Below, piece by piece: positions 25,501-37,460 of a DNA stretch of 64,000 nt. The notes under the pieces are model-generated. The model worked only from the letters and a program-made list of their open reading frames with translations. It did not search any database and was not told the origin of the DNA. This stretch comes from Serinus canaria (lineage: Eukaryota; Chordata; Aves; Passeriformes; Fringillidae), in contig NC_066329.1 of NCBI RefSeq assembly GCF_022539315.1, forward strand, positions 2,455,072-2,519,071, in the 5' to 3' direction. A program made the position numbers and the translations under genes. Position 1 is the first letter of the stretch; each line of letters begins with the position of its first letter.

Positions 25501-28500
25501 GGACTGGGTGGCAGGTGAATGAGATAACAAAAAGGCACAGCAGACAGCACTTTTGGGGCCTCTTAGTCATGAAAAGCTGGGATGAAGAGGCTTTGTGCTT
25601 GCTTTTGAAGATGATGGTAGGAGGTTCACTGTAGGCTGAGTGTAATTACCATCTTTCCCTTCCAGTTATTGACCAGGGATTCAGTAGTTCTAAGCTGTGA
25701 TGTTATTTATGGATTTTGGCTGCTGTGTCACAGGCTGTGCTAGCCCAAGTCGTGCCTTTGTGGGACTGTCAGGTGTCCTTGCAGGGCATGGTGGCACAGG
25801 TAGGATTGCAGAGGACAGCACCAGCATCTGGGTTTGTTGGCTTCTGGAGGAGGACTTGCCTTCACTGAAATGGCTCTTTCACTTTGATACCCACAGAGCC
25901 CCAGGCAAATCTCAGCAGAGATCAAAAGGTGCATCTCCCTGCACTGACATTTCTGTTCCTGCTGCTGTTTCCTGCATCTGTAATGATGACACCCATCAGC
26001 AAGTGCTTGTTTAGCCAACTCTAGAGGCTCTGGTGCAGCCCTCAAAGCTGCCTTTGAGCTCCCTGGCCTCTGGAGCAGCCTTGTGCAGGTGGCTGCAGGC
26101 TGTGGCTGCAGCTCCAGCCTGCCCAGGGCTCCCCGTGTCACCTGGAGTGTCACTGCCTGCTCCGGGAGCACTAGAGGGGGCCCTAGGACAGAGCAGGGGA
26201 GGGAGGGGAAAAAGGGGAGGGGGACCAACCCCCACCCCAAATGGATGTCCAAGACCTATCTTGAAACTACTGAGACTGCAGTGCATTGCTGGGTTTGCCC
26301 CCGTTGAGTTCTGAGGGCTTTGTGCTGCTGTGCCACATGTCCTCTGCATAATGTATGCTCTGGGTGAAGGCAGAGGGGATGAGAATCCTCCCAGGCTGCT
26401 CACAGGATTGTGTCCCTGGCCATGGCAACAAAAACCAAGAGCTTGCTTTGTCACCATTAATATTGACACTGGCAGGAAAACAGACCCACCATATACTTGC
26501 TTTTCATACAAAATCTGCCCCATGACTGGTTTTCCCCTTTTTCCCCCTCAGTGCCCCCATAAGAAGCCCCCTGGCTGTTTCCATTTTCATCATGTGCAGT
26601 GTGTTACACTGGGGTGTCTTGGGAATCTCCTGCCAGTCAGTCTTGTGTGAAATGGCTCAAATAATGTGTTCAGCCTCATCAGGGGGAATCCTGACTAGTT
26701 CAGCCCTGGTTCATGGCAGTGGTGTGGGGCTTGTGCCAGCACAACTGAGCCCAGGAGTCAGTGACAAACCTGCAACTCGTGGATCTGAGCAGTGCTTTGA
26801 GGTAGTTCTGTTCAAGTCAGATTCTAATCAGGGAGGAAAATGTGTTTGAGAAGGATGGAAGAAAGATGTGGTGTTCAAGCCTGGATAAAATCTTGTCAGG
26901 CAGTCTGTGTTATGTGGAGCAGCCCCGAGGTGAGATCAGGTCCTGCAGCCATCTGGCAGCTCAGGAAGGGGGGAGCAGGGATGTGGAGCTGAGGCCACTG
27001 ACTGCAGAATCAAAAACCAAATCACTTCTACCAAGGGGAAGAGTGAAATCACACTTCTGCCTGCGTGTAAGATTTATCTGCACAATTAAATGGTTGTGTC
27101 TGTAGCTGGTAGAAAAACATGCCATTATATAATCCCAGTGGGAGGAACTCTGCAATGTCTCTCTGAGTGCATTGTCTTACTGAGGGAAACTGCCTATCTA
27201 AAGCCAAGTCAACATATATGGTAAAAAGTGGTTTTTGCTCTCAGATTAGACACAGATATCCCCCTCTTGAGTTTTATTTCTCAGCCTATTTTTTTTTTCT
27301 TTCCCATCTCTTTCAGAGACCTTGCAAACAAGAGTGAATTCCAGCATAAATGGAATATAAACAAAGTTCATATATGGTATAAGCATATGAGAACCACACT
27401 GGAATGGTATTAATTTAATTTTAGTTGAGTGATATAATAACTCCAAGTGAAAGGCCATGGAGCAGGGCAAAGGTATTTCAGAAGCAGTGCTTCCTGTGAG
27501 AATGCTGAGTTATTACATTTATTAGAGAGATCCACAGTTAGCCTCTATAGTCACATTCCTCTCATTTTGCTCCTCTGAGGTGTCTGACAGATACAGAGGG
27601 TTGTTCACAAGGAATAATATGCAACTGAGTTTTATCTGCAATATGCATTGCATGAACTATGATCTAATATAGCACTGAACACATACTGTTCAGTAATAAT
27701 TAGTAAAGGATGTTGTATGAGCTGAAAAGCTTCATACTCAGAAGTGTTCTTTGATTCCTTGTAATTTAAGTCACACCAGAGATTTCATTTCCTTAAATTA
27801 CACCCTAATGTGTATGAACAGTCACATTTTCTCTTCTAAATGCATGGATATATATAAAATGCAACTCTTTCAGTAAGATTGCAGTGATAATTTTCCCTTT
27901 AAGAGATGGCACTAGATGCTCAAAGAATTGCTTAACTTGTTAATTGAGCCAACATGCACTCACCAAGGAACTCACCATGCTGTGTGGATGTCAGGAAGCA
28001 GTTTGAATATAGAAACTTGTCACTCAGGAATGTGCTGGCTGTAATTTCGATCTCCATTAGGTTTGAGTGGGTTAGGGGGAAAAAAAATTAAACTTTAGAA
28101 ATCCCTAGTGGAAGTTCTGAGCTTACAACATCAATTTGCTATGCTGTACCCTCAAGTCAGCAGCACAAGTCCCAACAAATAACTCCTGCCATGGCTCTCC
28201 CAATAGACACCCTGCTGGAAGTGCTTCCTACACTTAATAAGTAAATGGGCTTTCCTGGGAGCACAACAAAGAGCTGAGTGTTCCCTCCCAGCAAGCAGCA
28301 GTGGCACAAGGTGATTTTTCAGTTTGGCTTGCTTGGAATATAATAACAGCTTGGGACTGCACATTGTGAAGTATTTCTGCAAAGAGAACTGGGAGGATTC
28401 CTGGTCTGTGATCCCATTGCTCTGCAAGCTGAGGAAGCCTTTGGATGCAGCCAGAAGCAGCTGCTGGTGGCCAGGCAGAGCTGTCAGCTCCTGTTTCAGT

Positions 28501-29636
28501 GTGCTGGGCAGACAGTGGGGATCTGCAGGAGCCAGACAAGCCAGGTGCATTTCCTGCTGCATGCCTGCCTGCACAGGAGGCTTTGCCCTGCCTCGAAATG
28601 GACATTCCAGTGAACTGCACAAGGAGCCTCCCACAATGGCACATTTTGCCAGGCCTGTACTTTCCCTTGGGAGTTGTTAATAGAGCTGGTTTTCTCAGTG
28701 CAAGGAAGATGAGAAAGCAGTGCAGGATTGCTGGAAAGCCCTGGTGGGAGTTGTTTGAATGCTGGATGTGCTGCACTGCCCCCCCTTTGGCACAGAGGTG
28801 TCCCTGTGCAGCTGCCTGGCCTGGCCAGGCCCCTGGATGTGCATGGGCAGCTGCTGAGAGCCAGACACCAGGGCCTCAACCCCTGGGTAAAACTCAGCTG
28901 CTGTCTGCAGATGTCACCCTCAAACTGGGGAGCTCACCTTCAGGTAACTGAGAATCCCATCAAAGTGTGAGAGTAAATAGTCTGTGCTTAAATGCACTCC
29001 TGCTGCATTTTACTTTGGAATAAGGTGAGCTTGGTGCAAGGTCAGTGAAACTCAGAAATACCCAGAGTGGTAATGGCCAGGCTGGGTGTGTGGTCATGTT
29101 CCACTTACAGCTCAGGCACAGACACAACAGTACTAGCAACACATGTGGAAAAGTATCAGGAAAGAATATGAAAATACAGAAATATTATTTCCAAGTGCAG
29201 AGTGTCCCCTGGGAAGAGAGAGAGGAGGAGGACAATGTTTCCTCTTAAAGATGTGCCTGATTCAACAAGGTACCAAAACAAACAGCTCCTCTTGACTTCA
29301 GTGGAGACAGCAAAGAGCAGCCTCAGGTTGTGTCACCCCAGGCCTGTGATGTGTACAGTTTCTTCAGTGTTATAAAGTATTTCTGCAACTAAATTTTCCA
29401 TGGAAAATAGCTGCTTTAAAATAAACAGACTCAACTTCCTTAATTCATGCAAACTCAAAAGCTCACAGTTAACCAATGAAAAATGCAAAAGGCTGAGGAA
29501 AGGTGGAAATATCTCTGCTGGTAAAAAATTCAGCCCTAATTACTTCTCCCTGAAATTAGGGTGGCTATGGCATATAGAGGAGCTCTGCAGAACAACTAGT
29601 GGAAGTTCTGTTCAGTGACAGATCCCTGAGGCAGTG

Positions 29637-29686
29637 TTTATTAGAATATAATGTTCTTTAATTTATTAGAATATAATGTTCTTTAA
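29637..29686 (+). repeat. Perfect 2 x 25-bp tandem duplication
   Basis: The 25-base unit beginning tttattagaatataatg occurs at 29637-29661 and again directly at 29662-29686 with no difference. Its identity suggests a recent slippage or duplication event. Confidence 0.92.
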
Positions 29687-32600
29687 CAGCTTTTCTCTCC
29701 CATCATCCCCCAGTGGCTGATACTGCTCCAGCAAGGAGATCCTGGTGGCTTTCAGACCAGCAGCAGCAAAACTGGAGACAGGTTTGGAATAAGATGGACT
29801 CGAAGCTGGTTCATCCTTCCTGGGTTCTGTATCTGAGTTTTGTCAATATTCACTTTCTGCATCTATTTATGGTAACACCATTGATTTATTGGTTAAATCA
29901 TGAGTCAAAAGAAGTCAGTTTTTTTCCTCAAAACTTTCCCACTGGCTGGTGAGATTTTCAGTTTATCTTTCATTTTCCGTCTCCATCAAATACTTGTCCA
30001 AAACTGTCCCCCTTCCCCTAAATGAATTGGCAGCTAGGTCATTTTTATATGTCATAGATTGTTTATAATTCTATCTTCTAGCCAGTTTAGGGTAAAACCC
30101 TGGGGTTTTAATCTTGAGTGATTGAATGTGAGTATCCACTAGGAACCACTCCCATAATTAAGTTAAATGAGAGCAACACAAAGTTACTGAGTTTTTTGTG
30201 ATGGTGAATAACTCCAAATACCTCAGAGCTTCCCATGAGCAGAGTTCTGGAGAGGACTCAAAAGTGTCTGCTCATGTAAGAGCAGAACATGCTCAGGTTT
30301 TTGGAGAGTCCTTAGCTCTGAATGATGAGAAATTGGCATAGGGCAGTGTAGCAAAACCAAGGCTCTGCTCTAATTAGGACTTACTTGGATTTTTTCAGTT
30401 TTTCCCATTCCCTGGCTGAAACTTCCTGTGTCTTGTAACCATTTAACAATATGTTACTAACCATCCATTATGTCCTGCTTTATTCTCTTTTAGATGAAAG
30501 AGCCATGTAAAAAAAAGAATTCTCCAGCCCCTGTGACTGCATTTGAGCGATAATGTCAATGGAATTAACACATTGCCATTGTTGAATGGGCTCCTGTGGC
30601 TGTATAAACATCAAGGTAACACATTTCCAAAGCAGAAGACATTACTGCTGTGATACTGTTGTTTTGAGAATATTTCCTCACTGCCAAAACGCTGATGTAG
30701 ATTTAGCATTTTGCCTGCTATGATGAGAATGATGTTGGAGTGGGGAGGAGTGATTCTGCTGCTTTTATTTTTGCTGAATTCTGGTTTGTTTGCTGAAGAA
30801 AATATCTTACAGTGTTTGGCATAAGTACATTGAGGTTTATTTAAGATGAACTCTGATTGGTAAATTCATTTAAATTAAAAGAGCATTTAGGCTCTCTTAA
30901 GGGCCTAATTCCACTTGTGAAGGAAACCTTCTGGAATAGCTGGGGCAGAATGCTGTCAGGAAACCCAGGATCCTTCAGCTTGGGCAGAGTTTGCTAAAGA
31001 ATAGCTGTCTCCCACACTATCTCCATTCATTGACATTATTTTTGTCTCTGCAAACAGGAGCAGACTGAGTCTTGAATGTCCTTGGTGTGTTGCTGAATAA
31101 GATGCAGGCTTCAGTTTTAACTTTGGGGATGGCAAACAAGTTGTAAGGCCAGGCTTGTTAGAAAACCTTTTCGTGGTGCTAATCCCACTGCAGATTTGTT
31201 GGCACTGTCTCACCTACTGCAAGACAGGGCTGACTAATGGGGATGTGGCACAGAGGCAGTTTGGGCCTCCCTGGGTCACAGAGTCAGTGAAGATGGCGGC
31301 ACTGCAGAAGGCAGAGCTGGTCATGCAGGAAACAGTGATGATTTCCTTTATTCTGATCCTGGTGCAAAATGAACAAGACCTGTGTTTCTGCAGGAAGGTT
31401 TTCATTTGTCTTCAGGCAAGAAAAAATTCAGGCATTAAGTGCTAAACCAGAACCTGACAAGTTCTGTTCCTAAATAACTGTTGTCATGTGAGTTTTAGTT
31501 CTCTGCAAGGTTAAAGCCATCCTTAAACAATGAGTTGGGTTTGCTGTATTTCTACTCATCAGAGACCATAACCCAGGTATTGAAGGGTGGGGAGTCAGTC
31601 TCAAGGCTGACCTTACTGGACAAAGATGGGCATATTCCTCTCCAGAATCCATGAGAAATACCCACTGCCTCAACCAGAGCTGTTTCAATTCTGGTAAAAA
31701 GGACTTCAGTGTGCAGAGCTGCATCTGGAACTCTGAGCATTAGGGCTGAGACAGAGGAGAGGGAGGCCTTGTCCATGCCAGTCTGTTCCAAGAACAGCCC
31801 TAGGTTGGATTCCCCAAAGGAAAGGACTTCTCAGCACAGGGAATGTTCTGTTTCTGGCCTGCTCTTGGTTATCAAGGGATGGCAAAGAAAGTTGTGATGG
31901 AAAAGGGGAGGTGCTGCCTGTGGCAGGAGTTTGTTAGCACACAAAAATGACCTGGTGAACCATGACCATTGTGCAGGAGTTCAATGCACAGAGTGGGCAT
32001 GGTTGTGTAACCTGAAGTTCCTGTCTCTCCCCTGAGGGCCCTCTGAAAGCCCAGAGAACAGCTCATAAACTTTGTGCTTCAGAATTGCAGAGAAAATGCT
32101 TCTCTCATCAGTGGATCAATCTTTTGTCAGCTCTAACACAATGGCTGGTGGCTTTAGTGTATCTCCCCTGTCACCCAAAGGCACTTTGTGGGAGATGTAA
32201 CCAGTGGCTCAGTAAGCTGTCACTGTCCCCTCACTCTGCCCTAAGCCCTGGAGTGCAAAGAGGAGTGCTCTCCCAGGGCAGTGGTGTTTGTTGCAGTCTC
32301 ACCTCCCTTGGGACTCCATGGCTGGCCTGTTGTGAATTATGGTGTGCAGAACCACAGGACATGTGCAGTGCTTGTGACCACAGTGTGGCAGTGAGCCAGG
32401 TCCCATCCCAGTGGGAAGCAGCCTGGTCATGTGCCAGCAGAACATCCACTCTTCCATGTGGCCCCTGGATTCATTTGAGGAATCACAGGAATAAGAGAGG
32501 AGCAGATCCACCAGAGCCTGCTTTGCTGCTCACATGAAGGCAGGATTGCTCTCTGCAATGCCACTGGTGTGTGCAAAAAGCCTTTAAAAGCCTGACACAG

Positions 32601-34343
32601 GAAGGACTTTGTCTGTTCCTCTGCAAACAGGCTGCCCTTGCACAGCCACACTGCTTTTCCTTGGATAGTCAAATTGCTTCTCTCTCATTTTCATCCCAAC
32701 TAATGAAGATAATTATATCCCTTTGTAGAATATTAATTCCTCTGTCATCTGTATGTTTACACCCTGCAGACATGTTCATTTCTTCCTTGTGAACAGGGCC
32801 ATCAATCATGAAAGCTTTCCTTCAACTCTTCCAATCTTTTCTGGTGTTCACCTCATCCAGTCTCCCTCCAGTTCCCAGTAGCTTTGATAATGAGGTGATA
32901 AGAGTTACATGTGGTTTTGCCAGTTTGTTTGACAGCAGGCTCACAGAAAGAGGCCTTGCCACTTTCCTGCTCAGCTATATGCTATTTTCACGTTTGTATC
33001 CTCTGGTTATATTTGTGGTTTCATTTTCAGCAAGGAAATGAAATCACACCTAGTGCAGAAAACCCCAGAAATTACCTCTGTAATGGAACCTCCTTAGTAT
33101 TACCATATTTTTATTGGTGGGTATGGCTGAACATGACTGTTCAAAACAGGAGGTTAAGTGATCTTCTCTTAAGGGAAAATCTGGAACTTGGGTGAGGAAT
33201 TCCAGAATGCAGCAATTCCTCCTTTGGACAGCAAAAGGAAGAGAAGGAGTAGTTCCATCTTGGAGAGGAAATACAAGGCAAAAAAGTCAGAAAGACATAC
33301 TGGGGGACCATGTATGGATTTAGATTTCAAATTTTTGCTTCAGGTTTCTGATAATCTAAGCCAGGCCTCCCTGGCTGCTGCTGTAACTTGTAACTCCTGT
33401 CCTGCAGAGCACAAACCCTCCAAGTCTGGTAGGTTCTCTCTGCACTGTCAGCAGTTATTTGGAAATGAAGGCCTTTGGTGGTGAATCCAAATCTCCATCT
33501 CAGGCAGGCTCAACCCATCAAGCCTGAGCCCAGCAGTAGCTTAAAACTTAAAGCAGTAACTGCAGTATTGGAGGGTGGCAGAAGCAGTGACCTCATTATT
33601 GATAACCATCTGATCTGTGCTCACAGGAATGCTTGCTGCCAAACCTGACTTTGATTTCCTCCTGCATGCTCCCCAGCACTTTTCTGAGCAGAATTTATAA
33701 ATATTTCTGTTGAATTTACATTGCATTGTTTGTATCTTGGCAGGCACAAGTCAGGCTGTGAAGTAGCAGCCATTTAAAAACAGTTTTGCCTCAGAATGCA
33801 AAGTTTGTGTTTTTAAGAGTGGCACCTATTAAATGTATTGATGTTTGCAGGGTTAGAGAGGAGAAGAAATCTAAGTAATTTATGCCTCAGTAGATAAAAT
33901 CCAGTGTTTTCAGCCTAATGCACTCATTGCACACCTCACTCACACTCATTGCACACCTCTGCTATCCTCCTTCCAAGGAAAGCTTCTCTGTGTAACTGTT
34001 CTGACAGGACAAAGCCATGTGTCATCCCTTGGATTCTTAAGGAATTGCATCCCATATATTTAAATCATTCAGGTGTCTGATGTTCTTAACCACTTAGAAG
34101 CATTTGTTCCGTATAGTAGGGCTAATTTTTAATTTATTTTTCTAAGCACATCTATCTGAAATGATGCTAGGCTTTTATATTCACAGCAGGGAACATTGTG
34201 AGGTTTAAATATCCCTTTAATCACTAAGGATGTAATAAAAACAAGAGGAGTTCTTTGAGCTGCAGAGTGTTACCCAGGGAAAAATCTACTCTGGAGCTTA
34301 CAAATGTGAGCTGAAGAGACAAACTGGGCAATAAAATCCACAA

Positions 34344-34377
34344 CTACGGACCAAACCCGCTAAAAGTTGGTCTGTAG
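34344..34377. repeat. 11-bp stem hairpin
   Basis: ctacggaccaa at 34344-34354 pairs with ttggtctgtag at 34367-34377, ten Watson-Crick pairs plus one G-T, around a 12-base loop. The surrounding sequence is non-repetitive. I see no known RNA family match. Confidence 0.75.
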
Positions 34378-35969
34378 CTGCCCATCAGGAGCTGAGACTC
34401 GAGGGGGGAAAAGGCCATTCAGCACCTCTAGAGCCATAAGAGCCAGGCCATAAACACTTCACAATCTGCTGGGGAGGGGGAGGGAGCTGGGCTGTGATCT
34501 GCCCGCAGTCTGTACCCAGCCCCTGCCTGCCACAAAGAGTGAGCATGAGGAATTTCACCATGGGAAGAATGAAGGAAAAAAATCTGGCGAGATGAGGGAG
34601 TGCAAGGAGAGGTGGCAGCTGTGTTGGATTGTGTCAGTTCATGTCCACTCAGGGCAGCCTCAACCCAGTGCTGATTTGAGGAATCCATGAAATCTGACAG
34701 GTGCTTTTTTCTATTATCAGTGGTGCTGAAGGATTCTTACCTGAGTATTGTTATTATGGACCCAAATGTCATTTTTCTGTGAGGTGATGAACAAGTTGGG
34801 TGAGGAAAAGTACAGCTCAGAGTTTATCCAAGGGCTTTCTGCTTAAAATCCATGTGTATTTTCAGCTCTTTGTTACTGACATCAGACCCGGCTGCAGATG
34901 ATGTATGTCCCACCATAATGCTCTATATCAGTTTTCAGAAGCATCTTGTAGCATGTGCTGCATGAGTCTGTCTGTTCATTTCATTTTTGGGAGGTCCTGT
35001 AAAGCTCAGCTCAGACTCTACAGGTCAGTTAGACATCCTGTGTGTTAGTTCCCTTGCTGCTGGGAGATGGATGTGCAGTTAGGTGTATCCTATGGCTGTA
35101 TAAATGTTTATAGTTCTTTTTTGAAGAAATTATAACTAATACTATAAAAGGAAAATAAATACGCAGTAATAAAATCTGAGTAAAATGAAATGTGATTTAT
35201 TGTAAGTGCTCTGAATCAAAATCTGCTGTGTATGGTTTAATTGGTCCCTTGTTATGATTTCTGGTAATGATAATTAACTTCCCCTAAAGTTTCCTCTAAA
35301 GAAAGTTCTTTAGAGTCAGTAGTGATGTTGGAGGAACTGAGCTTTACACAGCTCTGTAGAGCTCACTGCAGTTTTTCTTTTTAAATTCCAAACTTTAAAT
35401 CTTAACAATACTAATTTGCTCTTAAGATAGATCCTCTGATAAGGAATTATACATGTTTATTGATTCCTGGTTTGATTAGAACCTTACTGTGATGAACAGT
35501 TTGTGGAAACTTCCACATGACAGAAGGGATCTGTCTTTGCCAAACAAATTAACTTGCATGACTGAAGTCTGGTTTTTTTGCCTGTTGATTTCATGGCTTT
35601 ACAAATGCCTGATCACCAACAAAATAATCTTTTGTGGAAACCAAGGTACCATGACAGTCTTGAAAATCCATGAAGTTTAGATAAAACCTTCTGAGTTTGA
35701 GCTGCTGGGTTTTTTTCTGGAAACATCAGCTTTTTAACAGATTGCTGCAGAGTTGCCTGCTGGGCTTCTGCTCAGCAGAGTGCATTCTGCACAGGGCTTT
35801 TGTCTGGACTCAATTCATGGTTAAGTAAACTGCCAGCAGTTTTTAAGGTCTGCATGATGCTTCTCTTTGCATATGAGTGTGTGCACATGTGTACAAATAT
35901 AGAGGTATTTCTGGATGGGTGGTAAGCTGGAGTTACTTGCTGCCTCTTTAGTCAGGCTGCTCCTTGTGG

Positions 35970-36935
35970 CTGAGAGCAGGGCTGGGAGGGCAGGTGTGGG
36001 GGGAAGGATGCAGGGCTGGGAGGGCAGTGCATGCAGTGCATTCTTAGAATGAACTAATTAAGGGAAAATGCTCAAGCCCTTCGATTTCTGCTCAGCCTTC
36101 CCTGGGTAAGAGCAGTGCCTGATCCTCCCGGAAAGGAAGTGCAGCTCAAGGCTGGGAATGCAGAAGCTGGGCAGATGAGTGAGGTTATACCATCAAATGT
36201 GTTCATTGCTGTGTTCACATTCACGTTGTTGGAGAAGGCATCAGTGGCTGAAGGGATGTGTTGCTGCAGCATTCCAGTGGGGAAAGGAAACGTTCCACAG
36301 ACTGGTAATCACCCCCTTGGGAAGGAAGGAGCTGGATGCCATCCTGATTCTGATACCAGAAATCAGGAGTAGAATGATTCTGTGTGCTGAAGATGAGACT
36401 CATCACAAGCCCATGGAATGGCCAAAGAGAAATTATCCCTGCATGCTGTTTAAGGGATTTGTTATTATATTTTGTAGCCGAGTCCTGAACTGATGTTTTC
36501 AGTCTTGTCTCTACTTGTTTAAAAGGATGCAGGGCTGGGGGGGCAGTGCTGTGAAGACAGGTTTGGGGTGAAGGATGCAGGGCTGGCTGTGAGGGCAGGG
36601 GTTCGGTGAAGGGTGCAGGGCTGGCTGTGAGGCCGGTGTGGGTGAAGGGTGCAGGGCTGGCTGTGAGGGCAGGTGTGGGGTGAAGGGTGCAGGGCTGGCT
36701 GTGAGGGCAGGGGTTCGGTGAAGGGTGCAGGGCTGGCTGTGAGGGCAGGGGTTCGGTGAAGGATGCAGGGCTGGCTGAGGGCAGGTGTGGGGTGAAGGGT
36801 GCAGGGCTGGCTGTGAGGGCAGGGGTTCGGTGAAGGGTGCAGGGCTGGCTGTGAGGGCAGGTGTGGGGTGAAGGGTGCAGGGCTGGCTGAGGGCAGGTGT
36901 GGGGTGAAGGGTGCAGGGCTGGCTGTGAGGGCAGT
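35970..36935 (+). repeat. GC-rich minisatellite, 36-38-bp unit, interrupted by a 480-bp block
   Basis: Units have the form ggtgcagggctggctgtgag then ggcaggtgtggggtgaag, about 38 bases, with variants lacking two bases or carrying ggttcggtg. About two degenerate units precede the block (35970-36045) and roughly eleven follow it (36526-36935). The array is strongly G-rich on the plus strand. It creates long false open frames on the minus strand made of a Gln-Pro-Ala-Leu-His-Pro-Ser repeat. Confidence 0.93.
36046..36525 (+). repeat. Copy 1 of a 480-bp duplicated block, inside the minisatellite
   Basis: This block aligns with 40875-41352 in the same orientation, with only about four substitutions and one 2-base indel by my reading (about 99 percent identical). 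Minisatellite units flank it on both sides, so it appears to have entered the array rather than the reverse. It begins agaatgaactaattaag and ends tttgtttaaaag. I see no TG...CA ends, poly(A) or clear target-site duplication that would make it a transposon or solo LTR. It holds no convincing gene. Confidence 0.93.
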
Positions 36936-37460
36936 GCTTGCCCCTGTGCTCGCTCCCTTGGCCGAGCTGCCCGCAGAGCTCTCCGGCGGCTGCGGCTCCT
37001 TTCGGCGGGTTCTTTTTGTGGATTTGAGCGGGACAGAGCGCTGAGCTCTGTCTGGGACACACAATAGGCTGACAGGAAAACAGTGCACCCGACATCAGGG
37101 CTCTGTGAGAACTTGAAAGGGCTCTAGACAGACATATTTTGCATTTGACTCTGGACTGCGGCCTTTGAGGCCAGCCCCGGGCCGCAGTGTTAAGTGGCCG
37201 CTAAGTGTTTCTGAGGGGGCGCTGGGAGCGGGCCCGGCGGGGCAGGGAGGGAGCCGCTTCAGCTCTGCGGCCCGAGAACCTCAATCCACAAACTGCAAAA
37301 GGAAAAGTCTTCTCTCAAGCTTGTAATGTACGACTTTTTAAAAGTCTACGTGAGCTGCTTTCCCAGGTTCCCCTCCAGAGCAGATCGTGTCACAGCTGCC
37401 CTGTGGCCTGTGACCCGTCCCCACAGCTCTCTGAGCCCCTGTCCTGGGAGCCTGTGGTGA
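36936..37460. other. GC-rich, CpG-containing patch beside the minisatellite
   Basis: Segments such as ctctccggcggctgcggctc, and the gccccgggccgc and gggcccggcggggc clusters near 37180-37240, stand out from the AT-rich surroundings. A small CpG island or alternative promoter is possible, but no first exon with a convincing donor and coding sequence can be supported. Confidence 0.35.

Larger units (their letters stand above)
22531..35965. other. Intergenic DNA without a supportable gene
   Basis: This stretch lies between the poly(A) site of the upstream gene and the GC-rich minisatellite. It has many short open frames on both strands but no recognisable protein, RNA gene or retroposon. Visible structure is limited to a perfect 25-bp tandem duplication at 29637-29686, an imperfect short duplication near 33919-33960 and an 11-bp stem hairpin at 34344-34377. 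Non-repetitive AT-rich segments near 27590-27850 and 34200-34380 could be conserved regulatory DNA. Confidence 0.5.

Noticed and set aside
28152..28951. Overlapping frames of 160-180 codons on both strands
   Set aside because: Both strands and several frames are open together, which points to chance in moderately GC-rich DNA.
36221..37095. Long minus-strand open frames (up to 279 codons) of Gln-Pro-Ala-Leu-His-Pro-Ser type repeats
   Set aside because: They are translations of the minisatellite, open in more than one frame, with no splice context or homologue I recognise.
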